DNA from: Dehalococcoidales bacterium
GTDB taxonomy: Bacteria; Chloroflexota; Dehalococcoidia; Dehalococcoidales; UBA5627
Length of the DNA stretch: 56,056 bases
Direction: 5' to 3'
Assembly: GCA_028707255.1 (NCBI GenBank)
Contig: JAQTUQ010000008.1
Location: forward strand, 1 to 56,056
Shown: positions 1-8,845 of the stretch, piece after piece
How positions within the stretch are numbered: the stretch's first letter is position 1
How the letters are laid out: each line of letters opens with the position of its first letter
Position numbers and translations under genes: made by a program
Notes under the pieces: generated by a model
Seen by the model: the letters and a program-made list of their open reading frames with translations, nothing else
Told to the model about the DNA's origin: nothing
Databases searched by the model: none

Positions 1-380
<380 letters not shown>

Positions 381-424
381 TTAACTTAATTTTCAGAATT
401 TATTGAACCTTCCTCTCGCTATCC

Positions 425-440
425 AATTGTTAAGGTACTC
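425..440 (-). promoter_or_regulatory. boxA-like antitermination element in the 16S leader
   Basis: The minus strand reads GAGTACCTTAACAATT between the predicted transcription start and the 16S 5' end. It resembles the bacterial rrn boxA core (CTCTTTAACAATT), which recruits NusB/S10 for antitermination. The match and position are seen directly; the function is inferred. Confidence 0.45.
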
Positions 441-453
441 TGTAACAGGGACT

Positions 454-482
454 ATAATACCATACTCAAAACGCCTTGTCAA
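454..482 (-). promoter_or_regulatory. sigma-70 type promoter of the 16S gene
   Basis: On the minus strand a perfect -35 TTGACA (482-477) is followed by a 17-base spacer and the -10 TATTAT (459-454), one mismatch from consensus. Transcription would start near 447, giving a leader of about 65 bases before the mature 16S end. The near-consensus boxes and optimal spacing fit a strong rRNA promoter. Confidence 0.75.
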
Positions 483-705
483 TTTGCTTTTTGAGCTTGT
501 TAACGCAACATTATAAAGCATGGTTTTTAGATATGAATCGCGGGAACCATACCCTCATTACCTGTATATTATACCATAAAATTATTTTTTGTAAAAAGCT
601 TTTAGAGAGAATTTTTGGGATACCCTGTTATCCCCTGCACAGGACACCGATTACCTGAATAAAAGCTGAATATTATTGTCATGCGTGATATAAGGATATA
701 TCATA
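483..705. other. AT-rich gap between rRNA promoter and two-component operon
   Basis: This stretch has no convincing gene; a 60-codon open frame at 476-658 lacks a ribosome site and overlaps the rRNA promoter. A possible promoter for the downstream operon is TTGTCA (676-681), 17 bases, TATCAT (699-704). It would leave almost no leader before the start codon, so it is weak evidence. Confidence 0.35.
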
Positions 706-711
706 TTGGTT

Positions 712-1389
712 ATGAGAATACTGATTATTGAAGATGACAAGCATCTGGTCTGGTCGATAAAGTCCAAACTGGAAAAGAACGGCTATCCGGTAGATTTTGA
801 AACCGACGGATTGGCGGGGCAGGAACGGGCTGTTAGCTTTTTATATGACCTGATAATTCTCGATATTATGCTGCCGAAAGCCGACGGCTTCTCGGTATGT
901 GAATACATCCGCAGGAATGGGATAGACACGCCAATTCTGATGCTCACCGCCCGTGATTATATAGGAGATAAAGTGCACGGCCTGGATTGCGGGGCGGACG
1001 ATTACCTTCCCAAACCCTTCAGCTACCCTGAACTGTATGCCAGAATCCGCGCCCTGATAAGAAGAGCTAACGGCCACCCGGGAGTAGAAATAATTATTAA
1101 AGACCTGTGCATAAATACATCAAAAAAGACGGTAGGTTATGCGGGAAACAACATTACGCTGACATATAAGGAATACGCTATTTTGGAATACCTCGCGATA
1201 AACAAGAACGGAATAGTGACACAGGAAATGCTGGAAGAGCACGTCTGGGGGTCGGATAACCATATATTTTCCAATGTTTTGGAAGTCTTTGTCAGCCGCA
1301 TACGCAAGAAGTTAAACCCAGACGACCGGGAAGCGGTCATCAAGACCGTGAATGGATTGGGATATGTTATCAAAGATGAAAAGCCTTAG
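712..1389 (+). CDS. OmpR/PhoB-family response regulator
   Basis: Cytoplasmic transcription regulator of a two-component system, about 225 residues. The N-terminal receiver domain has the acidic pocket EDD, the phospho-acceptor Asp in LIILDIMLP (about residue 51), the switch Thr in LMLTARD (about 79) and the conserved Lys in DDYLPKPF (about 101). The C-terminal half is a winged-helix DNA-binding domain that ends with VSRIRKKL and the KTVNGLGYVI hairpin typical of OmpR. Start: ATG 712 gives the standard MRILIIEDD start. A TTG at 706 is two codons upstream and has the better-spaced AAGGA (692-696), so the start is uncertain by two residues. The downstream kinase gene overlaps its end, so the two are co-translated partners. 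The signal sensed cannot be told from sequence. Confidence 0.93.
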   Translation: MRILIIEDDKHLVWSIKSKLEKNGYPVDFETDGLAGQERAVSFLYDLIILDIMLPKADGFSVCEYIRRNGIDTPILMLTARDYIGDKVHGLDCGADDYLPKPFSYPELYARIRALIRRANGHPGVEIIIKDLCINTSKKTVGYAGNNITLTYKEYAILEYLAINKNGIVTQEMLEEHVWGSDNHIFSNVLEVFVSRIRKKLNPDDREAVIKTVNGLGYVIKDEKP

Positions 1390-2797
1390 CGTTAAAATAA
1401 CGCTGGTTTATGTATTTTTTACGCTGCTGATGATTATCGGCATACTGAGTTACGTAGAATATCATGCCGCCGAAGCTGATGAATGGAATGTTCATTTAAG
1501 AATGGAAACAAGTTTCGCCTATATCAATGGAGCAACCCCGGCTGAGTATAACAGTCAACTTGGAATACTCAGTGATATATTCAACAGTTATCATATTACT
1601 CCCAGATTTGTGCTCGACAACTTTACTCCATTAACGGAAAGTTCTTGGAGTGGTGTTACTGTTAATGAACTGGGGAAAATTTCCGGTGATGGTCATAATT
1701 ATTACTCTCTCGAGCTAGGAACATCTAAAGTGGGCGTACTTATTATAAGCGAACAATCTTTTAATGATACCCTCGATACGTTCACCGGTTATGGTGGATG
1801 GCGAAAATTTTATTACATGCCCATTGAGGGTTATGACGACGTCATTATATTAGCCACTCTCGATAATTTTTTCTCTCTTGGCAAGAGCTGGCCGGAAAGG
1901 GTATGGTATGATTTGACTCCGTCTTTTCCTGTTATACTACTGCTTTCCCTGTTGACAGGATTCCTTATATCTTTGCTTATTGTCAGACCTGTCAGGCATA
2001 TCGCCAAAAGCGCCGAAGCCCTGGGGAAACACAATCTTGACCGGAGGGTAAAGGTCAATTCGAACGATGAAATAGGCAGCCTGGCTAAATCCTTCAACCG
2101 TATGGCAGACAGCATTCAAAACACGATAGAATCGCAGAAAAGGTTCATCTCCGATGCCGCTCACGAGTTAAAAACCCCGCTGGCTTCGATGAAAACTACG
2201 GTTACCGGAGCAATGGACAGCGAAAAAAGTCCGCAGGAATGCCAGGAACTGCTTTCATTTTTATCGGGGCGTATCAATACACAGGAAGAACTAATCGGCA
2301 GCCTGTTGTTTTTGGCTAGAGCGGACGAAGGTCGGCTGCCGCTGGATATGAAAGCAATCAACCTGCCGGATGTAATACGCGAAACGGAAGATGCCTTCAG
2401 GTACCTGTACGAAGATAAAAATGTGGAACTGCAAACAGAGATGGAAGCAGAAATACCTTTAATGGCGGACTCTAAAATGCTGTTCCAGCTTTTCTCCAAT
2501 CTGCTGGACAATGCTTTAAAACATACCCCTTCGGGAGGTTCGGTATTTATTAAAGCCGTTAACGAAAAAGACAGCGTATCAATAGAGGTAAAAGATACAG
2601 GAGAGGGCATACCCGAAGAACACCTGCCGCACATCTTCGAACGTTTCTACAGAGTGCCGGGGACAAACGATAACGGCTTCGGGCTGGGAACGGCCATATG
2701 CAAGAGCATAGTCGAGGCGCACGGAGGCGATATCAGCGTAAAGAGCGAACAGGGAAAAGGAACGGTTGTCAGGATAAGGCTGCCGTTAATAAATTAA
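1376..2797 (+). CDS. Membrane sensor histidine kinase (HAMP-HisKA-HATPase)
   Basis: Partner kinase of the preceding response regulator, about 473 residues. In order: a first membrane helix at about 6-24; an extracytoplasmic sensor region of about 160 residues with no recognised fold; a second membrane helix near 186-206; HAMP; HisKA with the phospho-accepting His in DAAHELKTPL (residue 263); and an ATPase domain with N box NLLDNALKH, G1 DTGEGIP and G2 GFGLGTAICK. All catalytic motifs are intact, so it should be active. ATG 1376 is preferred because it puts the first helix at the usual distance from the N-terminus; in-frame ATGs at 1352 and 1364 also exist. It overlaps the regulator gene by 14 bases. 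Confidence 0.92.
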   Translation: MKSLSVKITLVYVFFTLLMIIGILSYVEYHAAEADEWNVHLRMETSFAYINGATPAEYNSQLGILSDIFNSYHITPRFVLDNFTPLTESSWSGVTVNELGKISGDGHNYYSLELGTSKVGVLIISEQSFNDTLDTFTGYGGWRKFYYMPIEGYDDVIILATLDNFFSLGKSWPERVWYDLTPSFPVILLLSLLTGFLISLLIVRPVRHIAKSAEALGKHNLDRRVKVNSNDEIGSLAKSFNRMADSIQNTIESQKRFISDAAHELKTPLASMKTTVTGAMDSEKSPQECQELLSFLSGRINTQEELIGSLLFLARADEGRLPLDMKAINLPDVIRETEDAFRYLYEDKNVELQTEMEAEIPLMADSKMLFQLFSNLLDNALKHTPSGGSVFIKAVNEKDSVSIEVKDTGEGIPEEHLPHIFERFYRVPGTNDNGFGLGTAICKSIVEAHGGDISVKSEQGKGTVVRIRLPLIN

Positions 2798-2817
2798 GAA
2801 TTCGATAAGTAACTGGC

Positions 2818-2914
2818 GGACGACCAATGGTCGTCCCTACGTATTTATAAATAAAGACAAGAACTACCACACCGTAATTCTCTTCCTTTAGCAAAGGGAG
2901 ATTAAGAGGGATTT
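2818..2914. repeat. Direct repeat, copy 1 (97 bases, palindromic head)
   Basis: Begins with the near-perfect palindrome GGACGACCAATGGTCGTCC, followed by CTACGTATTTATAAATAAAG and a tail containing AAAGGGAGATTAAGAGGG. The same order of parts recurs at 3091-3188 with scattered substitutions. The tail of this copy is also inverted relative to AATCTCCCTC...CCCTCTTTT at 2951-2972. Confidence 0.8.
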
Positions 2915-2962
2915 TGCAAGTTTCCAGAATTGATGGAGCAATTGGCAGCAAATCTCCCTCAC

Positions 2963-2983
2963 GCCCTCTTTTCCAAAGAGGGC
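2963..2983. repeat. 9-bp perfect hairpin
   Basis: GCCCTCTTT and AAAGAGGGC flank a 3-base loop. No T-run follows on either strand, so it is not a good intrinsic terminator. It is the outer end of an inverted arrangement with the tail of the 2818-2914 repeat. Confidence 0.6.
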
Positions 2984-3090
2984 AGGTACCTGATTACAAT
3001 GCTGAGTGCAATAAAGAATCTGATATAAACTGCGAAGGGACGATTTAGAAATCTTTATCGAATAGCCTTATTGTCATTTGTTATTCATGA

Positions 3091-3188
3091 GGAGGACCAA
3101 TGGCCGTCCCTACGTTTTTGTAAATAAAGGCAAGAACCACCACTCCGCGATTCTCTCACTTTGAAAAAGGGAGATTAAGAGGGATTTT
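3091..3188. repeat. Direct repeat, copy 2
   Basis: Second copy of the 2818-2914 element in the same orientation, starting GGAGGACCAATGGCCGTCC and ending AAAGGGAGATTAAGAGGGA. Its head palindrome is less perfect than that of copy 1. Confidence 0.8.
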
Positions 3189-3208
3189 AATACAATTCAA
3201 TATTCGAC

Positions 3209-3243
3209 GCCGTTATGGTTCGACAAGCTCACCACGAACGGCT
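3209..3243. repeat. GCCGTT/AACGGC hairpin repeat, copy 1
   Basis: GCCGTTATGG, a 13-base loop TTCGACAAGCTCA, then CCACGAACGGC. The outer six bases and an inner TGG/CCA are complementary. Related copies lie at 8846, 18362 and 22944. Confidence 0.85.
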
Positions 3244-3298
3244 TGGTTGTTATCATGCTGAATTCGTGTCCTTCGTCATGCTCAGAATGAGCGGATAT

Positions 3299-3567
3299 TA
3301 TTAGAGTCCCGATAAATCGGGATTTCGTTCCAGCTTGCCGAAACTCAACATCCGGGGAGGGGTGGGGTAGTCCCGACTTGTCGGGATGGCATTCTGGTAA
3401 ATGACAGATGAGGGCTGATATTATCGCCTGTTGCCGCAGATACCTTTGTAACGCTGAGTTCGTACATTAGCTGCGCTAAGTATAAATGAAGAACGAAGTT
3501 CCGATCTATCGGAAATTCTCCCCACCCCCCGGATCCTTCAATCACCCCTCGTGATTTCAGGATGACA
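3299..3567. repeat. Composite repeat cluster with three palindromes
   Basis: Contains TCCCGA-TAAA-TCGGGA (3307-3322), TCCCGA-CTTG-TCGGGA (3371-3386) and the variant TTCCGA-TCTA-TCGGAA (3499-3514). A G-rich arm ATCCGGGGAGGGGTGGGG (3350-3367) is inverted relative to CCCCACCCCCCGGAT (3520-3534). The cluster ends with a TGTCATCCTGA-type unit read on the minus strand (to 3567). This is a nested inverted arrangement of the same modules found elsewhere in the window. Confidence 0.75.
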
Positions 3568-3608
3568 AATTATTAAACTACTAACGTCTGCCCTATGATA
3601 TATCTCGA

Positions 3609-3637
3609 TTGACTGCAATCTGTATTTCGCTTAAACT
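3609..3637 (+). promoter_or_regulatory. Possible promoter of the tldD operon
   Basis: TTGACT (3609-3614), a 17-base spacer, then TAAACT (3632-3637). The -35 is one mismatch and the -10 two mismatches from consensus. It lies 50 bases upstream of the tldD start codon. Confidence 0.4.
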
Positions 3638-3687
3638 GGTATATACATATATACACTTGATTAAAATAATCCCACGGGAGAAATATA

Positions 3688-5064
3688 TTGTCACAAATCG
3701 AAAACATTGCCGAAGAAGCATCAAAAATCATAAAAAAATACGACGCCGACTATATCGAAGCGCATTTTGAGGAATCCACTTCCAGCCATATCTCTTATCG
3801 CGGCAAAAAACTGGACTCCATCGATTCCAGCCGCAGCATCGGCGGCAACATTCGCGCTAAAGTTAAGGGGGGATGGGGTTTTACCAGCTTCAACAACCTT
3901 AAAGACCTGTCATCCAGAATTGAACAGGCTATCAGCCAGGCTAAATTCATATCACAGGGAGATATCGAGCTGACGACGGCTGAGCCGATTGTGGACAAAG
4001 TAATACTGGATGAAGATAAAAATCCGTTTAAAATCCCGCTCTCCGAAAAGAAGGAACTGGCAAGCGAATACAACGATATCATCTGGCAGACACCCGGCCT
4101 GCAAACCTCCGTCGTCAGCTACGGAGACAGCGTCAAGAAATCAATTTTCATCAACTCCATCGGCAGTTTTATAAGTCAGGAAAGAGCTGATATCACCATT
4201 TACCTGATGGCGGTCGCAACTAACGGCAAAGAAGTACAGCAGTCCAGCCTCAGCATGGGCAGCCGCGGCGATTTTGGACGCATCAAAACCCTGCATCCGC
4301 AGGTTAAGGAAATGGCGGATAAAGCGGTTGCTCTTCTGGCAGCTCCGCAGGCTAAGGGCGGCGAATACACGGTAGTGCTCGACCCGGTGCTGGCGGGAGT
4401 CTTCGTTCACGAAGCCTTCGGGCACCTCTCGGAAGCCGATTTCGTCTATGAAAACGAAAACCTGCGCCGGCTTATGACACTGGGTAAAGAGTTCGGCACA
4501 GAAGAACTGAATATAGTAGACGGTGCGGCAGTGCCGGGCTTACGCGGCAGTTTTAAATATGATGATGAGGGAACTCCGGCAACCAAAACCTATCTTATAA
4601 GGGAAGGTAAATTGACGGGCAGGCTGCATTCAAGAGAAACAGCCGCCAAAATGGGGGAACGGGCAACGGGGAATGCACGCTCTATCAGTTACCGCTTTCC
4701 GCCCATCGTCCGCATGACGAATACCTATATAGAACCCGGTGCCACTACTTTCGAGGAGATGATAGCCGATATCAAGGAAGGCATTTATGCCAAAAACTGG
4801 TACGGCGGTACCACCAGCATGGAAATGTTCACCTTTTCTGCAGGGGAAGCCTATATGATAAGAAACGGAAAAATTGCAGAACTGATACGTCCGGTGATGC
4901 TTACCGGCAACGTTTTCGAAACCTTGAAAAATATAGATGCCATCGGTAATGACCTGGATATGAATGAAGGGGGAGGCTGCGGCAAAGGGGGGCAATCCCC
5001 CCTGCCCGTTTCTAACGGCAGCCCGCATATCCGTATCCGTCACTGCCTCGTAGGAGGCGCATAA
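3688..5064 (+). CDS. tldD: TldD-like metalloprotease subunit
   Basis: 458 residues, the normal length for TldD. The TldD/TldE pair forms a cytoplasmic heterodimeric metalloprotease that degrades unfolded peptides and matures some modified peptides. The zinc motif HEAFGH (residues 241-246, pattern HExxxH) sits in VFVHEAFGHLSEAD, so this is the catalytic partner. The start is TTG 3688, seven bases after GGGAG (3676-3680); no ATG fits better. It overlaps the next gene by one base (TAATG), which indicates translational coupling and 1:1 production with TldE. Family assignment is firm; substrates are not predictable. Confidence 0.93.
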   Translation: MSQIENIAEEASKIIKKYDADYIEAHFEESTSSHISYRGKKLDSIDSSRSIGGNIRAKVKGGWGFTSFNNLKDLSSRIEQAISQAKFISQGDIELTTAEPIVDKVILDEDKNPFKIPLSEKKELASEYNDIIWQTPGLQTSVVSYGDSVKKSIFINSIGSFISQERADITIYLMAVATNGKEVQQSSLSMGSRGDFGRIKTLHPQVKEMADKAVALLAAPQAKGGEYTVVLDPVLAGVFVHEAFGHLSEADFVYENENLRRLMTLGKEFGTEELNIVDGAAVPGLRGSFKYDDEGTPATKTYLIREGKLTGRLHSRETAAKMGERATGNARSISYRFPPIVRMTNTYIEPGATTFEEMIADIKEGIYAKNWYGGTTSMEMFTFSAGEAYMIRNGKIAELIRPVMLTGNVFETLKNIDAIGNDLDMNEGGGCGKGGQSPLPVSNGSPHIRIRHCLVGGA

Positions 5065-6368
5065 TGGAAAGAATACTGGAACAGGCCAAAAAGGTAGTTG
5101 AAGCCGCCGAGGTATTCATGGTATCTACCGAGCAGACGCCGGTGAAATTCGAAAACAATCGCCTTAAACATATCCTTAGCAAGCAAAGCCAGACCGTAGC
5201 ACTGAGGATTATTAAAAAAGGTAAAATCGGTTACAGCGCAACGAATGATTTGGATGATGTTACAATGCTGGTTAATTCTGCCGTAGAGACAGCCGAATTC
5301 GGCACGGCGGCAAAGTTCGAATTCCCCGCCGCTTCGAATTATCCGCAGGTAGACGTATACGACCCGGCAATCGAATCAGTCTCAATGGAACAGATGCTAA
5401 AGCTTGGGGAAGAGATGATAGATATCATCAGAGGACATACCCCCGATATCGCATGTGAGGGCGGACTTACCAAAAGCACTACCACTATAAAAATACTCAA
5501 TTCGACAGGAGGATGCGCGGAATATCGGAAAAGTGCTTTCAGCATGAGGCTCGAGGGAACAGTCATACAGGATACCGATATGCTGTTCGTCGGAGAGGAC
5601 GAAAGCTCCTGTCATCCGTTAACCGATACCAAAACGATAACCTCGTCCGTCATCAGGCAACTGGAATGGGCTAAAGAGCAGGCAGAAGCGCCAGATAAGG
5701 CATTGCCGGTTATCTTTACTCCAAACGGCGTTGCCAGCGCTCTGGTCTCGCCCTTGGTATCCGCATTCAACGGTAAAAACGTATACGAGGGGTCGTCTCC
5801 GGTCGGTGACAAACTGGGAAAAGCCGTCTTCGATACTAAATTCTGTCTCAGGGACGATGCCTCGATTCCTTTTTGTCCGGGCAGCCGCCCTTTCGATGAT
5901 GAAGGAGTAGCTACCAGATGTACAACACTGATTGAGAATGGCATGCCTGCCGCTTTCTATTATGATTTACAGACCGCGGCTCTTGCCAATACTCAAAGTA
6001 CCGGAAACGGCGAACGCAACGGCGGCAGACTTCCATCGCCTTCCGCCTCAGTTTTCGTGATTAAACCGGGCAACACTTCTTTTAACGAGATGCTGGCCGA
6101 TATCAAGGAAGGGCTGGTCATAGAATATGTCATGGGAGCGGAACAGGGCAACGTGCTGGGCGGCGATTTTGCCGGTAACGTGCTCTTGGGATATAAGATA
6201 GAAAATGGTAAAATAACAGGTAGGGTTAAAAACACCATGGTTTCCGGCAATATTTACCAGGTATTGAAAGATATTGCCGCCATCGGCAGCGATTCCAAGT
6301 GGATTGGGGGCTCGTTCAGCACGCCTTCGCTGTACATTCCTGTTCTATCGATATCCTCAAAAAAGTAA
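5064..6368 (+). CDS. tldE: TldE/PmbA-like metalloprotease partner subunit
   Basis: 434 residues, PmbA/TldE family, the non-catalytic half of the TldD/TldE heterodimer. The HExxxH motif of TldD is absent, as expected. Family regions include the Glu/Lys-rich N-terminal fold (KIGYSATNDLDDV), the central AFNGKNVYEGSSPVGDKLG and the C-terminal GLVIEYVMGAEQGNVLGGDFAG split by family-typical Gly turns. The ATG shares a base with the tldD stop and follows TAGGAGG (5051-5057), a strong ribosome site. The C-terminal ISGGSF-like end WIGGSFSTPSLYI matches the conserved end of PmbA proteins. Confidence 0.92.
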   Translation: MERILEQAKKVVEAAEVFMVSTEQTPVKFENNRLKHILSKQSQTVALRIIKKGKIGYSATNDLDDVTMLVNSAVETAEFGTAAKFEFPAASNYPQVDVYDPAIESVSMEQMLKLGEEMIDIIRGHTPDIACEGGLTKSTTTIKILNSTGGCAEYRKSAFSMRLEGTVIQDTDMLFVGEDESSCHPLTDTKTITSSVIRQLEWAKEQAEAPDKALPVIFTPNGVASALVSPLVSAFNGKNVYEGSSPVGDKLGKAVFDTKFCLRDDASIPFCPGSRPFDDEGVATRCTTLIENGMPAAFYYDLQTAALANTQSTGNGERNGGRLPSPSASVFVIKPGNTSFNEMLADIKEGLVIEYVMGAEQGNVLGGDFAGNVLLGYKIENGKITGRVKNTMVSGNIYQVLKDIAAIGSDSKWIGGSFSTPSLYIPVLSISSKK

Positions 6369-6412
6369 TCAAAAACAAGACCCGGCATTTTTAAATGCGG
6401 AGGTAGAATTAT

Positions 6413-7210
6413 ATGGTAACCGATTTGGTAAAAATAATTGCCCGGCCGAAATTGAATGCGCCCAATATGCTGGCAGCCTGGCCGGGTATCAGTAACGTAG
6501 CTATGATTGTTGCTACTTATTTGGCGCGCAAACTGGAGTTAAAAGACCTGGCGGCGGTCAGACCGGCTAATTTCTTCGACCCGATCGGGGTGCTGGTAAA
6601 GGATAACCTGATTGAAGACCCTCAGTTCCCGCAGAGCAGGTTCTACTACTGGAAAAACAAGACGGGCGATAACGACCTGATACTTTTTATCGGGGATGCC
6701 CAGCCGGCAGCCAAGGGATACGAGCTGGCTCACTGTGTTCTCGATGTGGCAGCCAGATTCAGGGCAAACAGAATCTATACCTGCGCCGCCGCGCTGACGC
6801 GTATCCATCATACCGAACAGCCAAGGGTTTGGGGCGTGGGAACCACTCAGAACATTGCCCAGGAACTGGCCGCCCGCAACCTGTTAAAAGGGGGTAACCT
6901 GCAGATATCCGGTTTGAACGGCCTGCTTTTGGGCGTGGCGAAAGAACGGGAGATGGAGGGTGTTTGCCTGCTTGGAGAAGTCCCGTCGTATGCTTCGAAA
7001 CTGCAAAATCCGATGGCGGCTCTGGCAATTATCAATGCATTAAAAGAGTTGCTTGGTATAGATATAAATACAGAAGAGCTGTCGCACTTTGCCAACGAAG
7101 CCAGGGAACAGATGAAACAGGTAGCCGCCGAGGCTATGGAAGAGTACATAGACTACTTTACCGAACCTATCTGGGAAAAAGACGAGGAAGGTAACGAGGA
7201 CCTGGATTAA
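6413..7210 (+). CDS. PAC2 family protein
   Basis: 265 residues. Recognised as PAC2 (proteasome assembly chaperone 2-like) from the N-terminal AAWPGISNVAMIVATYL, the DNDLILFIGDAQPA segment and the GLNGLLLGVAKEREMEGVCLLGEVPSY block, which together form the conserved Rossmann-like core. Bacterial members occur with and without proteasomes and their role is largely unknown. GCGGAGG lies 10 bases before ATG 6413. It follows tldE by 44 bases and precedes the HEAT-repeat gene by 1 base, so it probably belongs to the same operon. Its pairing with a protease suggests a role in protein quality control; that is inference. Confidence 0.85.
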   Translation: MVTDLVKIIARPKLNAPNMLAAWPGISNVAMIVATYLARKLELKDLAAVRPANFFDPIGVLVKDNLIEDPQFPQSRFYYWKNKTGDNDLILFIGDAQPAAKGYELAHCVLDVAARFRANRIYTCAAALTRIHHTEQPRVWGVGTTQNIAQELAARNLLKGGNLQISGLNGLLLGVAKEREMEGVCLLGEVPSYASKLQNPMAALAIINALKELLGIDINTEELSHFANEAREQMKQVAAEAMEEYIDYFTEPIWEKDEEGNEDLD

Positions 7211-7211
7211 T

Positions 7212-8171
7212 ATGACAGCTGATGCAGAACGGCTTTCGATAACCGGACAAATAATAACGGGACTGGCAGACGAAGAGAAACCGCTTGCCAACAAGCAACT
7301 GGTCGAACTGACCGATATTAAAGCCGAAGACCTTGTTTTTTTTGACAGGGTTTGGAAGCAGCTCAGCCCAAAGCGGCAATTAAACCTGATAAACCGCCTG
7401 ATAGAGTTGGCAGAAGACTCGGCGGAACTGAATTTCGATGCCATTTTCAGACATCGCCTGTACGACCCCGAAGAAGAAATACGCTGCAAGGCGATAGAAG
7501 GACTCTGGGAAAACGAGGATTCTACACTGATTGAACCCCTGATTAGAATAATGCAAAACGACCCGTCACCAAAAGTCAGGAGTGATGCCGCTATGGCGCT
7601 CGGCAGATTTGCCATGCTGGCAGAACACAAAAAGATAAACCCCGATTACATGCCGCTACTGTGCAAAACCCTGCTGGAAACGTATAACTATAGCGATGAT
7701 ATCGACATAAAAAGACGAGCGCTGGAATCCGTTTCCCCTCTCAGCCTGCCGCGCGTGGAGCAGGCCATCCTGGAAGCCTATAAAAGTGATGATATCAAGC
7801 TCAAGGCCAGCGCCATCTTTGCCATGGGAAGAAATTGCAATCCGAACTGGATAAACTGCCTGATCAGCGAACTTTCCAGCCCGCTGGCCGAATTACGCTA
7901 TGAAGCGGCAGGCGCCTGCGGCGAACTGGGAGAAGAAGCTGCCGTTCCATACCTGATTGAAGTGGCGGACGACGATGATACGGATGTCAGAATCGCCGCT
8001 ATTGTGGCCATCGGAAAAATCGGCGGTGATGAAGCACAGGGATACCTTGAAATGTGCTTAAAAGACGAGAGCGAAGCCATACGGGAAGCCGCTCAGCAGG
8101 CATTGGACGATATCGATGTTATGAAGGACCCTGGTTCTATTCCCTGGTTCGATTTACGGAGAGCGGAATAA
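7212..8171 (+). CDS. HEAT-repeat protein
   Basis: 319 residues, no signal peptide or membrane helix. From about residue 80 on there are tandem helical units such as IRCKAIEGLWENEDSTLIEPLI, VRSDAAMALGRFAM, LKASAIFAMGRN, LRYEAAGACGELGEEAAVPYL and VRIAAIVAIGKIGGDEAQGYL (motifs abbreviated), characteristic of HEAT/PBS-lyase-like repeats. Such proteins act as protein-binding scaffolds. The start ATG is one base after the PAC2 stop, so the two are translated together and may form a complex. The stop overlaps the next gene by one base. Confidence 0.88.
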   Translation: MTADAERLSITGQIITGLADEEKPLANKQLVELTDIKAEDLVFFDRVWKQLSPKRQLNLINRLIELAEDSAELNFDAIFRHRLYDPEEEIRCKAIEGLWENEDSTLIEPLIRIMQNDPSPKVRSDAAMALGRFAMLAEHKKINPDYMPLLCKTLLETYNYSDDIDIKRRALESVSPLSLPRVEQAILEAYKSDDIKLKASAIFAMGRNCNPNWINCLISELSSPLAELRYEAAGACGELGEEAAVPYLIEVADDDDTDVRIAAIVAIGKIGGDEAQGYLEMCLKDESEAIREAAQQALDDIDVMKDPGSIPWFDLRRAE

Positions 8172-8716
8172 TGATTGAAAATATACGTATTATGTTATGC
8201 AAAAAACAGCTGGATGATGCGGTAAACGATTATACATGGAAAACAGACCCCGAACTGGCAAGGCTGGACGCCTGTCTGCCGCTGGATATGTCATTTAACG
8301 AATACCTGTTTCTGTATATCAACGAATTGCAAATGTCCCCTGTTGTCAAGCTGGAGTTCGCCATCGAGACCTTGAACGGAGAGCATATCGGCAATTGCGC
8401 CTATTACAACATCAACAGGTTCAAAGGCGAAGCCGAGGTCGGCATTCTGCTCGGGAACCGGCAATACTGGAATAAAGGATACGGCACCGAGGCGATGATA
8501 TTACTGGCGGACTATATCTTCAACAGGCATAACTTCAAGCGTGTTTACTTAAAAACGCTCGACTGCAACATCAGGGCTCAAAACTGTTTTTTAAAGTGCG
8601 GTTTCACCCCCTGCGCTAATAAAAAGCTGGACGGATACAACTTTATCGTCATGGAACTTTCGCGCGAAAGATGGCAATCATTAAGGGAAAATATTGTCGC
8701 CGTCAATCGTGACTAG
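8171..8716 (+). CDS. GNAT-family N-acetyltransferase
   Basis: 181 residues. The acetyl-CoA binding core is visible as AEVGILLGNRQYWNKGYGTEAM (motif V/A region, abbreviated), followed by VYLKTLDCNIRAQNCFLKCGF, as in RimJ/RimL-like acetyltransferases that modify protein N-termini or small amines. The start is ATG 8171, sharing one base with the upstream stop (TAATG); the open frame extends to 8054 inside the HEAT gene, but that start is not plausible. It is the last gene of the tldD run. The substrate is unknown. Confidence 0.87.
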   Translation: MIENIRIMLCKKQLDDAVNDYTWKTDPELARLDACLPLDMSFNEYLFLYINELQMSPVVKLEFAIETLNGEHIGNCAYYNINRFKGEAEVGILLGNRQYWNKGYGTEAMILLADYIFNRHNFKRVYLKTLDCNIRAQNCFLKCGFTPCANKKLDGYNFIVMELSRERWQSLRENIVAVNRD

Positions 8717-8845
8717 AGTAAGACAGCATACTTTCCAACCAAAATTTCCTTTCAAAACGCTTCTGCCGCCCCCTGCTACTTGGCAACTGTTACTCTGAGT
8801 GAAACGAAGAGTCTTGTATGTTATTCGTCGCGCTCTAGATTCATC

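Larger units (their letters stand above)
2798..3687. other. 890-base repeat-rich gap upstream of tldD
   Basis: No gene is supported. The gap holds a duplicated 97-base repeat (2818-2914 and 3091-3188), a 9-bp hairpin (2963-2983), a GCCGTT/AACGGC hairpin repeat (3209-3243) and a composite cluster (3299-3567) with three TCCCGA-type palindromes. A 66-codon minus-strand frame at 3345-3545 consists entirely of these repeats and is rejected. A possible tldD promoter lies at 3609-3637. Confidence 0.8.

Noticed and set aside
476-658. 60-codon plus-strand frame after the rRNA promoter
   Set aside because: Starts inside the -35 box of the 16S promoter, has no ribosome site and no recognisable sequence.
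3209-3243. tRNA-like sequence (GGTTCGA) in the hairpin repeats
   Set aside because: No acceptor, D or anticodon arms around it; it belongs to a dispersed repeat.
3345-3545. 66-codon minus-strand frame
   Set aside because: Composed of repeat modules including two palindromes; low coding likelihood.
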